From Zygaena filipendulae (lineage: Eukaryota; Arthropoda; Insecta; Lepidoptera; Zygaenidae), in assembly GCA_907165275.2 (NCBI GenBank), contig OU015675.1, positions 885,501 to 949,500 of the forward strand: a stretch of 64,000 nucleotides of DNA, given 5' to 3'. Shown here one piece after another: positions 1 through 9,520 of the stretch (position 1 is its first letter; each line of letters opens with the position of its first letter). Both the position numbers and the translations under genes were made by a program. The notes below the pieces were generated by a model. That model was not told the DNA's origin, made no database searches, and saw only the letters and a list, made by a program, of their open reading frames with translations.

Positions 1-29
1 CGCAGGTAAAACCGCAGGAGAACAGCTAG
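1..29 (+). mobile_element. Helitron-like 3' end, cut by window edge
   Basis: The last bases of a Helitron-like element: a degenerate hairpin around the repeated CCGCAGG motif followed by ACAGCTAG and a T. The rest lies outside the window. Confidence 0.55.
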
Positions 30-145
30 TACTATCTTAGAAGAAAGAATGTATGATTTAGTCAAAATAAGAAAATAATTAAAAATTAATTAGATCACAG
101 GATAGTGATGAAATGCTGGGTAATGTGCAAAAATTAAGGATTTAA

Positions 146-251
146 CAGCCGCACTCATTAGTTTTCATGACCTGAGCGCGGCAATTTTGTTTTTAAAATC
201 TTTACTTGAAAATTAAGTAGCTAATCATTAAAATGATTCAGAGTGCGGCCG
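146..251. mobile_element. Short Harbinger-type fold-back MITE
   Basis: A 106-bp element whose ends are inverted copies of roughly CCGCACTC, flanked on both sides by TAA (143-145 and 252-254). A TAA/TTA duplication is typical of the PIF/Harbinger superfamily. It is a shortened relative of the copies at 7908 and 22396 and has no coding capacity. Confidence 0.65.
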
Positions 252-450
252 TAAAACTATAACATACTTATTCTTATTATTTCGTTGCCATTGGAGTTAC
301 CTTCGAATACGATGAACTTTTTCTAACAGCCTGTATGTGCACGAGACCTCTCTTGTGAGTTGCGCGATGCAATCAAATTACGCTGATACGTACGTACAGT
401 CATCAAAAGTGTTGTACCATGATTTTATTTATCTTGTTTTTATTCCTAAA

Positions 451-940
451 CTAGTTGTTTCCCGCGGATTCACCAGCGTCAATTTCGGGATTTCCACGAG
501 AATGGGCATGTTGACTAATTTTTATTTTTTAGTCCGTCTTGTGGATTATTAAAAAATATTGGACACGTATTTTTTCTTTTTTTACGTAATCAAAAAATAA
601 CGGCGATATATTGAGTTGAAATTTCACGTGACGTCACTATTCTGACAGTTTGTATGGCGGTTTTGCGGTTAGTGACGTCACGACCTCCTCATCCTAAACT
701 TTAATGCGCTTTATCTCTAAATTAAAATATATTTAATTTATTTAAAAAAGCAAAAAATACGTGTCTATTGTTTTTTTATTTTCTAACTGACGGAATTAGA
801 ATTTTGTTTTTCAATAGTAGTCAACATCCCTATTCCGGGATTATAAGCACCAAAATTTCATGACGATCTGTTGAGTAAAGGGCGTGAAAGCGTAACAAAT
901 AAACAAACAAATTTACATTTTTCAGTGATACAGAAAAAAT
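451..940 (-). mobile_element. Helitron-like copy split by a nested MITE
   Basis: Minus-strand Helitron-like element. Its 3' end (CTAG plus CCGCGG hairpin) lies at 451-500 and its body resumes at 834-940 with the family motifs GGCGTGAAAGCGTAACAAA. The 332-bp gap is exactly the MITE at 502-833, so the Helitron was there first. The 5' end is degraded. Confidence 0.7.
502..833 (+). mobile_element. CRE-bearing fold-back MITE, subfamily A
   Basis: About 332 bp. The ends are imperfect inverted copies of AATRGGSATGTTGACTA. Inner arms carry TAGTCCGTC and ACACGTATTTTTT, also inverted. Two TGACGTCA palindromes lie 44 bp apart (629 and 673), followed by TTTAATGCGCTTTATC. About a dozen relatives occur in the window. 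It has no open frame of note, and the transposase source is unknown. Confidence 0.75.
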
Positions 941-959
941 ATGAGTTGGTAGGTAGGTA

Positions 960-1026
960 CTTTTTATATAGGATTTTTTGCGGGGACTCTCTAAATTAAC
1001 GTATGTGGAACTTCAGGAGCAGCTAG
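960..1026 (+). mobile_element. Helitron-like 3' fragment
   Basis: GCGGGGACTCT..CAGGAGCAGCTAG followed by T matches the 3' end of the Helitron-like family but the hairpin is degraded. Confidence 0.4.
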
Positions 1027-1228
1027 TTTGTCGTCAACCTAATAGTTTTGCTGACTGTACAGCTGAGTAATTTGATTGTATCGCAGTGTTATACTATTGT
1101 CGAAGTTAAAGCAATGATATTACTTACTCAGAAGTGTTGATTGTATTGCATTTATGTATTGGCTTGTGCTCTGTTTGAGGTTAGATTAAGCGCTTCTGGG
1201 CATCGCTCGTCCTTCACAATGAAAATAC

Positions 1229-1229
<1 letters not shown>

Positions 1230-1268
<39 letters not shown>

Positions 1269-1440
1269 CCACATCACAACACACAGATCTACTTGATCCC
1301 ACAGTAAGCTATTATTAGTTTGTGTCGTGGAAACCAAGCAAACGTGGTATATACTACATAGAATTACTTATATATTATACTAAAGATATATATATACATA
1401 CCCAGACTGGAAAATGGAACCCTGTGTTCATCACACAAAG
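1230..1440 (-). mobile_element. tRNA-derived SINE lacking its head
   Basis: The (ATT)n tail (1230-1268) and SINE body match the fuller copies at 29845 and 54948. The tRNA-like head with the B box is missing beyond about 1440, so this copy is 5' truncated. On the minus strand it reads body then tail. Confidence 0.65.
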
Positions 1441-1524
1441 TCCACAAAGTTATATGTATATAACTATCGATGTTATGTGGATATTTCACCTTATAATAAG
1501 ACAGTTTGTAAACTAACGGCTTAA

Positions 1525-1711
1525 TCCTACTAATATTATAAATGTGAAAGTGTGGATGTTTGGATGTTTGTTACTCAGTCACACAAAAACGGATTTGGAT
1601 GAAATTTGGCATGCACGTTGTCAGGGGTACAGAGAAGGAGATAGGATACTTTTTATCCCGAAATTCCCGCGGGAACTCTGAAATTGTCGCGGGTGAAACC
1701 ACGAGGCACAT
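1525..1711 (+). mobile_element. Helitron-like element
   Basis: Starts A|TCCTACTAATATTATAAATG and carries the family body (GGATTTGGATGAAATTTGGC, GGGGTACAGAGAAGGA, TTCCCGCGGGAA) and hairpin. The terminal CTAG has decayed to ATCT. Confidence 0.7.
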
Positions 1712-1744
1712 CTTTTTAGATATACGTATCTTTTATCACAGTTT

Positions 1745-1925
1745 ATAGCTGCTCCCCGCAGTTTCACCCGTGGTAATTTTGAAATTCGCACAGGAATTCC
1801 TGGATAAACTATACGTATTAGCCTTCCTCTTGAATCACACTATCTATTGGTGAAAACCGCACGAAAATCCGTTCATTAGTTTTTGAGTTTATCGCGAACA
1901 GACAGACAGACAGACAGACGGAGCG
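1745..1925 (-). mobile_element. Helitron-like element, diverged
   Basis: Minus-strand hairpin (CCCCGCAGTTTCACCCGTGG) followed by the family body and a (GACA)n run near the 5' side. The CTAG end has decayed. Confidence 0.55.
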
Positions 1926-2026
1926 GAGGAAATAATTGTTCTGTAATAATATGTAGTGTTTCATTGACACTACTACATCGATACATGCAATCTTTTTTAG
2001 CTATGTCTCCTCTATTTATGTTACTA

Positions 2027-2234
2027 CTAGTCGTTCCCTGCGGTTTTACCCGCGACAATTTCAAAGTTCTCGCGAGAATTTCAGAATTAAAAGTGACCTC
2101 TGCGCGAGTTCTGCTTTTTTTCTGTACCCCTGACAAAGTGTATGCAAAATTTCATGGTGATCGGTGCAGCAGTTTCAGGCTGAAAGCGTAACAAACAACA
2201 TACTAACTCACATTCGCATTTAAAATACTAAGGA
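2027..2234 (-). mobile_element. Helitron-like element
   Basis: CTAG end at 2027, then hairpin, CTCGCGAGAA in place of the usual CCCGCGGGAA, and the 5' end CATTCGCATTTAAAATACTAAGGA followed by T, read here in reverse. No terminal repeats or target duplication, as expected for Helitrons. Confidence 0.65.
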
Positions 2235-2239
2235 TGCAT

Positions 2240-3000
2240 AACTTCACTGAAGGTGCAACGACCGGCGCAGAGGTTTCGTTAAGCGCACGTCATCGGATAA
2301 TCATCTGCAAGTCGAGCATGGCTTCGCTACTGAAGTCCTATTCTACTAACCACAAACACAGAGCCACACCGCTCCTGTATTTTTATCAAAGATTTGAAGA
2401 GTTGTTTATGGTCTACCTTCATAATATACACTCGTTACACTCGTCGCGTCGTCGTCCGATCGGCTCTACGCGAGTAAGGCAGTGTTGCCAACCGACTTCT
2501 TTCTACTGATGCATATTATGCAATGTAAATGTGTATCTTCGAAAAAAAAGGGAATCGTCCGATTTGGCTGTATGGATTTGAATTCCTTTGCCTTCCCTGA
2601 AAGGGGTAAATTTTACCAAGAAAAAAAAACTACCACCGGTATGTGTGCGGTGTCTTTAACGAAGCGGGAGCAGAATTCGCCCTCCGTGCGTTATTCACAC
2701 CGCCGCGTCGCGAACTTCAGCTGAACATGACATGCGCAAGCGCTGACAGCAATAGAGACGGGGAAAGTCCACATACCGCCCGGGGCGCAACTGTCGATGG
2801 AATATAGATACGCATGCATTCCAGCCCCGTTAGTCAAGTTGACAATCTATAATCGTTAACGCATAGAAAACTAAGGGACCAATCGTCACAACACGTGGTT
2901 AAGCAAGAAACTTTTGATCGGATCATTTTAAGAGAAAACGTGATACGTTCCAGTCTTCTGTGCACTAACGCCCCGGGTGTTAGCTTGTTGCCAGCTGTAT
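2240..3000. other. Intergenic stretch, no gene recognised
   Basis: Locally GC-richer than its surroundings. Positions 2560-2640 (TTGCCTTCCCTGAAAGGGGTAAATTTT..) resemble 47210-47275, and 2827-2915 resemble 49238-49320, so it contains at least two old dispersed repeats. The short open frames here show no recognisable domain. Confidence 0.4.
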
Positions 3001-3185
3001 AATACCGGTTTTACCCGCGGTAATTTCAGAGTTTCCGCGGGAATTCCAGGATAAAAAATACCCTATGTCCTTCTCTGTACCCCTGAAAACGTGCACGAAA
3101 AATTTTATGATGATCGGTTGAGCCGTTAAGGCGTGAAAGCGTGACAAACAAATAAACACACAAACTCAATTTCGGTGTTGTAAGA
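3001..3185 (-). mobile_element. Helitron-like element
   Basis: Hairpin GGTTTTACCCGCGG at the left, then the family body (ACCCTATGTCCTTCTCTGTA in near form, GGCGTGAAAGCG) toward a decayed 5' end. The CTAG terminus is replaced by CCGG. Confidence 0.55.
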
Positions 3186-3409
3186 ATTAATTATATTATA
3201 ACCTCCATGCTTTCGGTTGGGGGCGCAAGCGAGACCAGTCGCAGTCGTTTTATTTGATTTTGATACTTCACTTCATACAGCACTTGAAGTGTAGATATCG
3301 CGTTGCAAAACTTGAAAAAATAAATAAAGATAACATGTAATTCAACTTCAAAACTCGCATCGCGGTTGCAATTTTTTGTAAAAAGAATAAAATATTTTTT
3401 TTACTTTGT

Positions 3410-3590
3410 AATTTTTTGGAAGCTCTCTTTCAAAATGACGTCACGAGTCCCCCATCATAAACTTTAATGCGCTTTATCTCTGTATATTTTTAATAATTTG
3501 AAAAAGCCAAAAATACGTGTCCATTACTTTTTTATTTTCTAACTGAGAGACTAATTAGAATTTTGATTTTCATACCCCGGGAAATACCCA
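3410..3590 (+). mobile_element. CRE-bearing MITE, 3' half only
   Basis: Contains one TGACGTCA, the conserved TTTAATGCGCTTTATC block and the 3' arm ACGTGTCCATTAC..TTCTAACTGA. The 5' half and first TGACGTCA are missing. Confidence 0.6.
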
Positions 3591-3605
3591 ATTTTATATT
3601 GCTTA

Positions 3606-3772
3606 CTAGCTGATCCCCCGCGGTTTCACCCGCGGCAATCGGAGTTCCCACGGGAATTCCGCGTTACAATATAGCACTCGACTCACACAAATGACGGCAT
3701 TCTATTGATAAAAGAAATAGGTTTAGTACATCCAGAGATTACATCTAACAACATTACAAACTCACAAAATTT
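3606..3772 (-). mobile_element. Helitron-like element, second subfamily
   Basis: CTAG at 3606, a perfect CCGCGG..CCGCGG hairpin, then TTACAATATAGC in place of the 'CCCTATGTCC' block, which marks a separate subfamily shared with 6391 and 26837. Its 5' end runs into the palindromes at 3773-3813. Confidence 0.65.
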
Positions 3773-3813
3773 ACTTCTTTACAATATTGTAAAGAAGTTG
3801 TCTATATAGACAA
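3773..3813. repeat. Two overlapping perfect palindromes
   Basis: 3773-3798 is a perfect 26-bp palindrome centred on AATATT. 3796-3813 is a perfect 18-bp palindrome centred on ATAT. They lie exactly where a Helitron 5' end (CTTTATAATATTAG) is expected, so they probably arose by inverted duplication at that end. Confidence 0.6.
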
Positions 3814-3814
3814 C

Positions 3815-4480
3815 GCAAACTACAACCTTCTAAGATATCGAAGAAATCATACGAACTGTATAGAAAAGCATAAGAAACAAATAAAAAAACAACAATGTGT
3901 GTAGTTTATGATATTTTAAATTAAAATACTCTAAGCTTAGTACCTACCCTGTCTTTGTCTATTACTATTATACTATATTCGAACTGTTTCTTACGTAAGT
4001 ACTAGTCGAAACTCACTATGGGCACATAACTTAATACTAGATTTAGGTCCATCTGTTACCAAATCAATAGGTACCGCTAGCAACAACGATAGGCCACATG
4101 CCGTACGATTATTAAAAGGCCGTTAAGTGCATAAACATAGTTTTTAGTTACCGCCAAAAACGTGCAAAATTAATGTCTTTAAATATTGATTACATATATA
4201 GTGATATTGAATAAATTATATTACGTGTTGGGTGTTAAGCTTCCCTTTGGTGGGTGTAAATGAATGTTCAGTTAAATAATATTGTTTTAAATTAAGTTAA
4301 AAAAAAAATTGTTTAAAAATTGGGAAAAAATGTATGGGACTTTTCCCCCTCCCAAATCAAGACCGCCTTAAACCTTTTGCACATTATAAGAAATTTTCTT
4401 GTAAGATAAAATGACCAGTATGCGCGTGTCTTAACCGATATAAAAAAAAAATTGTAATATATTTTATGCACTATCCCCTA
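3815..4480. other. AT-rich stretch, nothing recognised
   Basis: No open frame with a recognisable domain, no tandem array and no element ends that I can match elsewhere in the window. Confidence 0.4.
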
Positions 4481-4483
4481 TCT

Positions 4484-4676
4484 ATGCTCTTCCCCGCGGC
4501 TTCACCCGCGTTAATTTCGGAGTTCCCGCGGGAATCCCGGGATAAAAAGCACCCTATGTCCTTCTCTGTACCCCTGACAACGTGCATGTAAAATTTAATG
4601 ATGATCGGTTCAGCCGTTAAGACATGAAAGCGTAACAGACAGACAGACAGAGTTACTTTCACATTTATAAAATTAA
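4484..4676 (-). mobile_element. Helitron-like element
   Basis: Hairpin CCCGCGGCTTCACCCGCG, CCTATGTCCTTCTCTGTACC, GATCGGTTCAGCCGTTAAG and a (GACA)n run are all family hallmarks. Terminal CTAG is mutated to CTCTT. Confidence 0.6.
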
Positions 4677-4712
4677 TAGGGAAGTAGGGATGGTCTCATA
4701 ATAACGATCAAA

Positions 4713-4797
4713 GCGACTGGATGTCTTATAAGACATTTCTTAAAGACATTTCTTATAAGACATTTCTTATAAGACATTTCTTATAAGACACGAGATA
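4713..4797. repeat. Tandem repeat of about 17 bp
   Basis: About four and a half copies of a unit built on GACATTTCTTATAA. Confidence 0.65.
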
Positions 4798-4903
4798 ATT
4801 TCTTATAATGTGCAAAAGGCGTTATATACTCCAGTGCAGTCCTGATAGTTACCTGACGATCCGTTAAAGGTAAGTAGGTAAGAGTGAAAATTATTTAAGA
4901 GCA

Positions 4904-4971
4904 AACAGGGCCTCAAAAAACACAATTTTTGAATTTTAAGAATTTTGTTTTTTTTTTTTTGAGGCCCTGTT
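4904..4971. repeat. Short inverted repeat hairpin
   Basis: AACAGGGCCTCAAAAAA at 4904 is mirrored by a T-run plus GAGGCCCTGTT at 4961-4971. The whole fits a 68-nt stem-loop or a tiny MITE relic. Confidence 0.55.
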
Positions 4972-4974
4972 AAA

Positions 4975-5515
4975 GTTGAGTTAAACCAATTTTTTTTTTT
5001 CATGATCACAGAATTGGCTCAGTCGAAAAAAATTACGTCACTGACTAAATTAAACTGAAATAAAATTTATTTTTTTTAGAAAATTAATTCTATAGTATAA
5101 ATAGTGCAGCATTGTATTCAATATTTTAGACATGACAAAATAACCATGATGTTTTTCTAAATACACAAAGCCAACCGTACTATTACTAGCCACCTCCTAT
5201 AGTACAATTGACGCTTTTGCTGACCCTATCAAGCAATGCGTGGGTTTCGTATCGAGCAAATAACTTGTGCGGTGTCATTTTTGTGTGTTTGTTCGGCATT
5301 CGTTAGTTCGTTACAATAACACCTTTGCGTTTCTATTTTGTGTTGTAACTTGTTAGTGTAGTAATTTAAAAAATAAACTCCAACTTCGCATTTTTGGGAG
5401 TAACTTTGTGTAGTTTATTTGGTAATCAGCATAAAATATTACGGATCGGTGTTAAGGGCATGAGAAATATTGAGGCTTTATAATTTATCTTTTACTTAAC
5501 TGTCAATCAAAGTAT
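4975..5515. other. Stretch with nothing recognised
   Basis: AT-rich with homopolymer runs. No repeat partner or coding signal seen. Confidence 0.35.
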
Positions 5516-5519
5516 ATCT

Positions 5520-5672
5520 TCTTAAATAAAAATGAATGTTTGTATGTCTCTCCTCTATGCGTTTCGAAACCATTGGTCCGATTGTGATGAAACTTTGGCG
5601 GGTTGTTCTGCCTGCGTCCGCTAAGGTTCCTGATCCCAAAACTCACGCGGGTAAAACCGCGGGGCACAGCTA
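5520..5672 (+). mobile_element. Helitron-like element, first of a head-to-tail trio
   Basis: Ends ACTCACGCGGGTAAAACCGC then GGGGCACAGCTA, a family hairpin with an incomplete CTAG. The next copy starts within a few bases. Confidence 0.6.
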
Positions 5673-5674
5673 TT

Positions 5675-5855
5675 AATATATAAAAATGAATCCCTCTTGC
5701 CCTTGGTCACGGCATCACGCGTGAAGCTTGCCCGATCATCATTAAATTTTGCATACACTTTATCTGGGGTACAGAGAAGGACATAGGGTACTTTTATCCA
5801 GGAATTCCTGCGGGAACACCGAAATAACAGCGGGTGAAACGGCGTGGCATAGCTA
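5675..5855 (+). mobile_element. Helitron-like element, second of a head-to-tail trio
   Basis: Carries GGGGTACAGAGAAGGACATA and CTGCGGGAACACCG, ending in a decayed hairpin and GGCATAGCTA. Confidence 0.6.
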
Positions 5856-6025
5856 AAAGATAGATCCGTGTGTCTAATCACGCTCATCTCCGGGATCTCT
5901 GAACGGATTTTCATGCGGTTTTCACAGGTAGATTAAACTTAGCTTGGAGCTTGGGATTTATTCATTTTAATCAGAAGTCGGGAACAAAAGTTGCTATATA
6001 AAAGCGTTTCACGGGGCACAGCTAG
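5856..6025 (+). mobile_element. Helitron-like element, third of a head-to-tail trio
   Basis: Subfamily with CACAGGTAGATTAAACTTAG and GAAGTCGGGAACAAAAGT, shared with 31650 and 51559. Ends GTTTCACGGGGCACAGCTAG|T. Confidence 0.6.
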
Positions 6026-6390
6026 TGTTCTAAATGAGCTGTCAGTTTCAAAATTTGCAAACACTTAATAAATTAATTTAATTAATAAATTAATTTTCAA
6101 TTTATAAACACTTTTTGAAAACTAAATCCGTAAATGAAGTGGACATATTATATGTATGTAGGCACATAATATGCACATAAGTTGGTGGACAACGACCTGC
6201 CTGTCTTAACTTATCTTTGAATGACGAAAGCGTCAGCATTTGCGTGTGTTTACGCGCATCACCCATAAACTTTGTTTAAAGTCTAACTCAACAATCAGTT
6301 TAAACAAAGAGATGAAAGTTATTAACTAGGTACGTATGTATTTGAGAGTGGCACTTCAAAATGACACATAAATCGGAGCCACACGGCTAG

Positions 6391-6594
6391 TCTATACTAA
6401 TCTATACCTATTATAAAGAGGAAAGATTTGACGTTTGTTTGTTACGATTTAACACAAAAACTACTAGGCCGATTTAAAAATTCTTTCACCATTAGAAAGC
6501 TATATTATCCCCGAGTAATATAGGCTATATTGTAATCCGGAGTTGCCGCGAGAACTCCGAAATTATCGCGGGTGAAACCGCGCCGGACAGCTAG
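6391..6594 (+). mobile_element. Helitron-like element abutting an older CTAG end
   Basis: Starts TCTATACTAATC directly after CTAG at 6387-6390, which is the remnant 3' end of an earlier copy (about 6350-6390). Body has TAATATAGGCTATATTGTAA and ends GGGTGAAACCGCGCCGGACAGCTAG-type sequence followed by T. Confidence 0.65.
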
Positions 6595-6659
6595 TCATTT
6601 CAAATAGCTCATTTCAGCTAGTCAGTTCAAATGAATTAATAAGATTAATATACCAAGAG

Positions 6660-6831
6660 ACTATCGGAGACAAAGAGAAACGCTGTAGAATCCTTTCACT
6701 GCAAATACCGCAACAATTAATGAAAGTACAATGCATAATATGTGGACAAGAGAAACATATTTCTGAAATATACACACTGGCAGAATTAGCGGAACATAAA
6801 AAGGCAGAGTATAGAAATAATTAGGTACGTA
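6660..6831 (+). pseudogene. Coding-like fragment inside a dispersed repeat
   Basis: An open frame ends at TAG 6829-6831. It contains a Cys-x2-Cys-x4-His pattern (CIICGQEKH) followed by AELAEHKKAEYRNN. The last part recurs in the reversed copy near 7250 and at 47975-48030. I do not recognise the family. It could be the end of a transposase or other repeat-encoded protein. A conserved reading frame across copies is the only support. Confidence 0.35.
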
Positions 6832-7287
6832 TATATATTAAAACAAATAATAATTAGACGTGAAGTAATAAACTTAATATACATCTTTTAACATCGACTT
6901 TAAGAAGTTTTTAGTTAAATTTTATTAAAAGTAATCAAAATAAAAAAAAAAATCTCTAGTTTGTGAGAACACAGACAATGTTGCAAATAAAAGTTGAATC
7001 ACGAAGGGGAAACACACGTTATTAATCGATCATTTATTTAGTGTTAAAATCACAGTAATCTTTAATTTGCAACATTATTTGTGTGCCCACAAATTAGAGA
7101 AAAATTGTTTTTTTTTTATTATTATTTTAAATAAAATTTAATAATTTAATTACAAACTTTTAAAGTGTTAAAAGATGTATATTAATTTATTACTTCACGT
7201 CTAATTATTATTTGTTTTAATATATATACGTAATTATTTCTATACTCTGCCTTTTTATGTTCCGCTAATTCTGCCGGTGTGTATATT
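6772..7287. repeat. Fold-back element with ~0.2-kb inverted arms
   Basis: The left arm starts TATACACACTGGCAGAATTA at 6772 and the right arm ends with its inverted copy near 7287. Internal motifs (AGACGTGAAGTAATAAA, TACATCTTTTAACA) are also mirrored. A single-arm relative lies at 47970-48276. Superfamily not determined. Confidence 0.6.
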
Positions 7288-7289
7288 TA

Positions 7290-7780
7290 CATACAATTTG
7301 CGGTTTAAAATCAGTCTCGTGTCACAGCGAAAGTCTCGAGTTCAACGAACGGACGGACGGTTATGAAAGGAAACTATATCACTTGAGTAAATACTGAAAA
7401 CTGAAAACTTGTTTCCTAAACCAATTATCATGTAATTGATGAAATATAATTATATTTCTGTAGATATAAAAACGGAAGGTGCACTGATTCACTGACAAAA
7501 CACAAAATTACGAAATACTATAAATCTGAAAGGGGTTCCCGCGGGAACTCCTATTAATTGGGTGCGCGGACAAAACTATAGGGAACGGATAGTAGTACAC
7601 AATATAAAGAAGCTTTCTCATCGAGTTAACATGAAATTTGAACAAGTTTCCGTTTCATTTGCACCGTAAAGATTCACTTCGAATGGATTTTTTAAATTCA
7701 TCTCCCAAAAGGGTCCAAACTTCTAGTCGGAGCTCATAAGGGCCCACCCTTCTTCTTCATATGACAGGCGTCCTTTTATG
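7290..7780. other. Stretch with one Helitron-like scrap
   Basis: Only GGGGTTCCCGCGGGAACTCC around 7534 is recognisable, as a core fragment of the Helitron-like family. Nothing else seen. Confidence 0.4.
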
Positions 7781-7785
7781 AAGAA

Positions 7786-7870
7786 CTAGCTCGTCCCCGC
7801 GCGTTCTCCCGCATGAGTTTTGGGATTCCTTGGAGAGTTCCGAAATAAAAAGTGTACACATACAAATACA
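7786..7870 (-). mobile_element. Helitron-like 3' fragment
   Basis: CTAG at 7786 and a degraded hairpin (CCCCGCGCGTTCTCCCGCATG), truncated after about 85 bp. Confidence 0.5.
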
Positions 7871-7907
7871 CATTACACATTGGCAAGTTTCATTCCACTT
7901 CGTCTAA

Positions 7908-8144
7908 CGGCCGCACTCAGAGTCGACTTTAATGATTACTTAGTTAAGTATAGATTTTTAAAACAAAACTGCCGCAATCAGAGACGTTCAGTAAATTAAT
8001 GTTAATTGGCATTTAATGAGATGTGACTTAATTAGTTAAATGCCAATTAACATTAATTTATTAAACTTGTCTGAGTGCGGCAGTTTTGTTTTAAAAATCT
8101 ATACTTTACTAAGTAATCATTAAAGTCGACTCTGAGTGCGGCGG
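7908..8144. mobile_element. Harbinger-type fold-back MITE
   Basis: A 237-bp near-perfect palindrome starting CGGCCGCACTCAGAGTCGAC and ending in its inverted copy, flanked by TAA on both sides (7905-7907 and 8145-8147). The TAA duplication fits PIF/Harbinger. Both arms also hold AACAAAACTGCCGCA and ATTAATGTTAATTGGCAT. A transcript would fold into one long hairpin. Confidence 0.8.
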
Positions 8145-8149
8145 TAACC

Positions 8150-8775
8150 ATTTTAGCGAGAAATAGAAACATTTTAAGTCACTGCACACACACACGCATA
8201 CATAATCTTAAGCAATAATAATAAGTGTGAAGTGAGATGCTAGTACTCAGAAAAAGGGTTTTGGAAGTTCAGTCCCTAAGGGAATGAAAAAGGGGTGGAA
8301 ATTATTATGGAGTCAGAAAAATACGTATAGATGTTTGAGGGTTTCTTTGAAAGAATCGTCTAATTCATATTATATAATAATTCAACCTCTAGTGTAAAAC
8401 AGGTGTTCTCTAATAGGTATTATATAATTTCTAACACACATTCAAAACACGTGATTTTATCATAAACATAAGGCGGTATAAAAAATCTACTAAAAAGTTT
8501 TTTTATTACATACGAGTAGGTATGTGGTTTTTCAATAAAACTTATGTAAGAAAATGCAATAAGATTCGAATACGTAACTTAATATTACTAGTAGGTATGC
8601 ATTACATAAAAATAGTTCAATACAAAAATTCATACGATTGAAAATTGAGACGAATAACGTTACAGAAAGAATTTTATCTATAGAAAGTAAAATGACAAAA
8701 ACACGGAGACAGTCGAGACACTGACTCTACCAAATTGGTGGATTTGGTTGCGACATAATACTTGTAAATTGTTTT
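8150..8775. other. Stretch with nothing recognised
   Basis: AT-rich; a short CA run near 8187. No element ends matched. Confidence 0.35.
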
Positions 8776-8780
8776 CAGTA

Positions 8781-9110
8781 ATAGGCTAGTTTCCTAAATT
8801 TTCTTTTTTAGTCCGTTTTGTAGATTATTAAAAAATATTGGACACGTATTTTTTTATTTTTTATGTAACCAAAAAATAACGGAGATATATCAAGTCGAAA
8901 TTTCACATGACGTCACGCCTCGCTACAGTTTGTTCGCACGTTATAGCGAGCTGTGACATCACGAGTCCCCCACCCTAAACTTTAATGCGCTTTATCTATG
9001 CATATTTCCATTATTTTAAAAAAGCAAAAAATACGTGTCTTTTATTTTTTTATTATCTAACTAACGAACTAAATAGAATTTTGATTTTTTTACCCAGGAA
9101 ACTAGCCTAT
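8781..9110 (+). mobile_element. CRE-bearing MITE, subfamily B
   Basis: Terminal inverted repeat ATAGGCTAGTTTCCT, perfect at both ends. Interior resembles subfamily A (TAGTCCGTTTTG, ACACGTATTTTTTT, TTTAATGCGCTTTATC), with one intact TGACGTCA and the second decayed to TGACATCA. It is almost identical to the copy at 56360, which indicates a recent common source. Confidence 0.8.
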
Positions 9111-9233
9111 TAGCATGCTAACGAATTTAAATATGAGTAGATATGTTTTCGCCCTCAGTCCTCACCCATGGTGATTTGGGATTTCCTGCGGTAACTTCGT
9201 CAAATCCGTTCTTCAGTGACGTCTCCTATACCT

Positions 9234-9367
9234 TGTTTGTTTGTTTCGCTTTCACGCCTCAACGGTTCAACGGATTATCGTGAAATTTTGCATACACGTT
9301 GTAAGGACATGGGGTACTTTTATGCCGGAATTCCCGCGGGAACTCCGAAATTACCACGGGTGTAAGA
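9234..9367 (+). mobile_element. Helitron-like element, 3' truncated
   Basis: TTTCGCTTTCACGCCTCAAC, TTTTGCATACACGTTGTAAG and GAATTCCCGCGGGAACTCCG are family motifs. The sequence stops after the first half of the hairpin. Confidence 0.55.
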
Positions 9368-9447
9368 ACACCGTTGGTTACTTTTACGACAATGATAGAA
9401 CCAAATAGACCTATCGTGAAGTACTGTATAACCTCGATTTAATGACA

Positions 9448-9520
9448 CTAGTCGATACCCCGCGGTTTGTTTCACGGTAATTTTGGAGTTACCATAGGAT
9501 TTCTGGCATAATAACCCTAT
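9448..9520 (-). mobile_element. Helitron-like 3' fragment
   Basis: ACTAGTCGATACCCCGCGGTT reads as a reversed 3' end; the body fades after about 70 bp. Confidence 0.45.
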
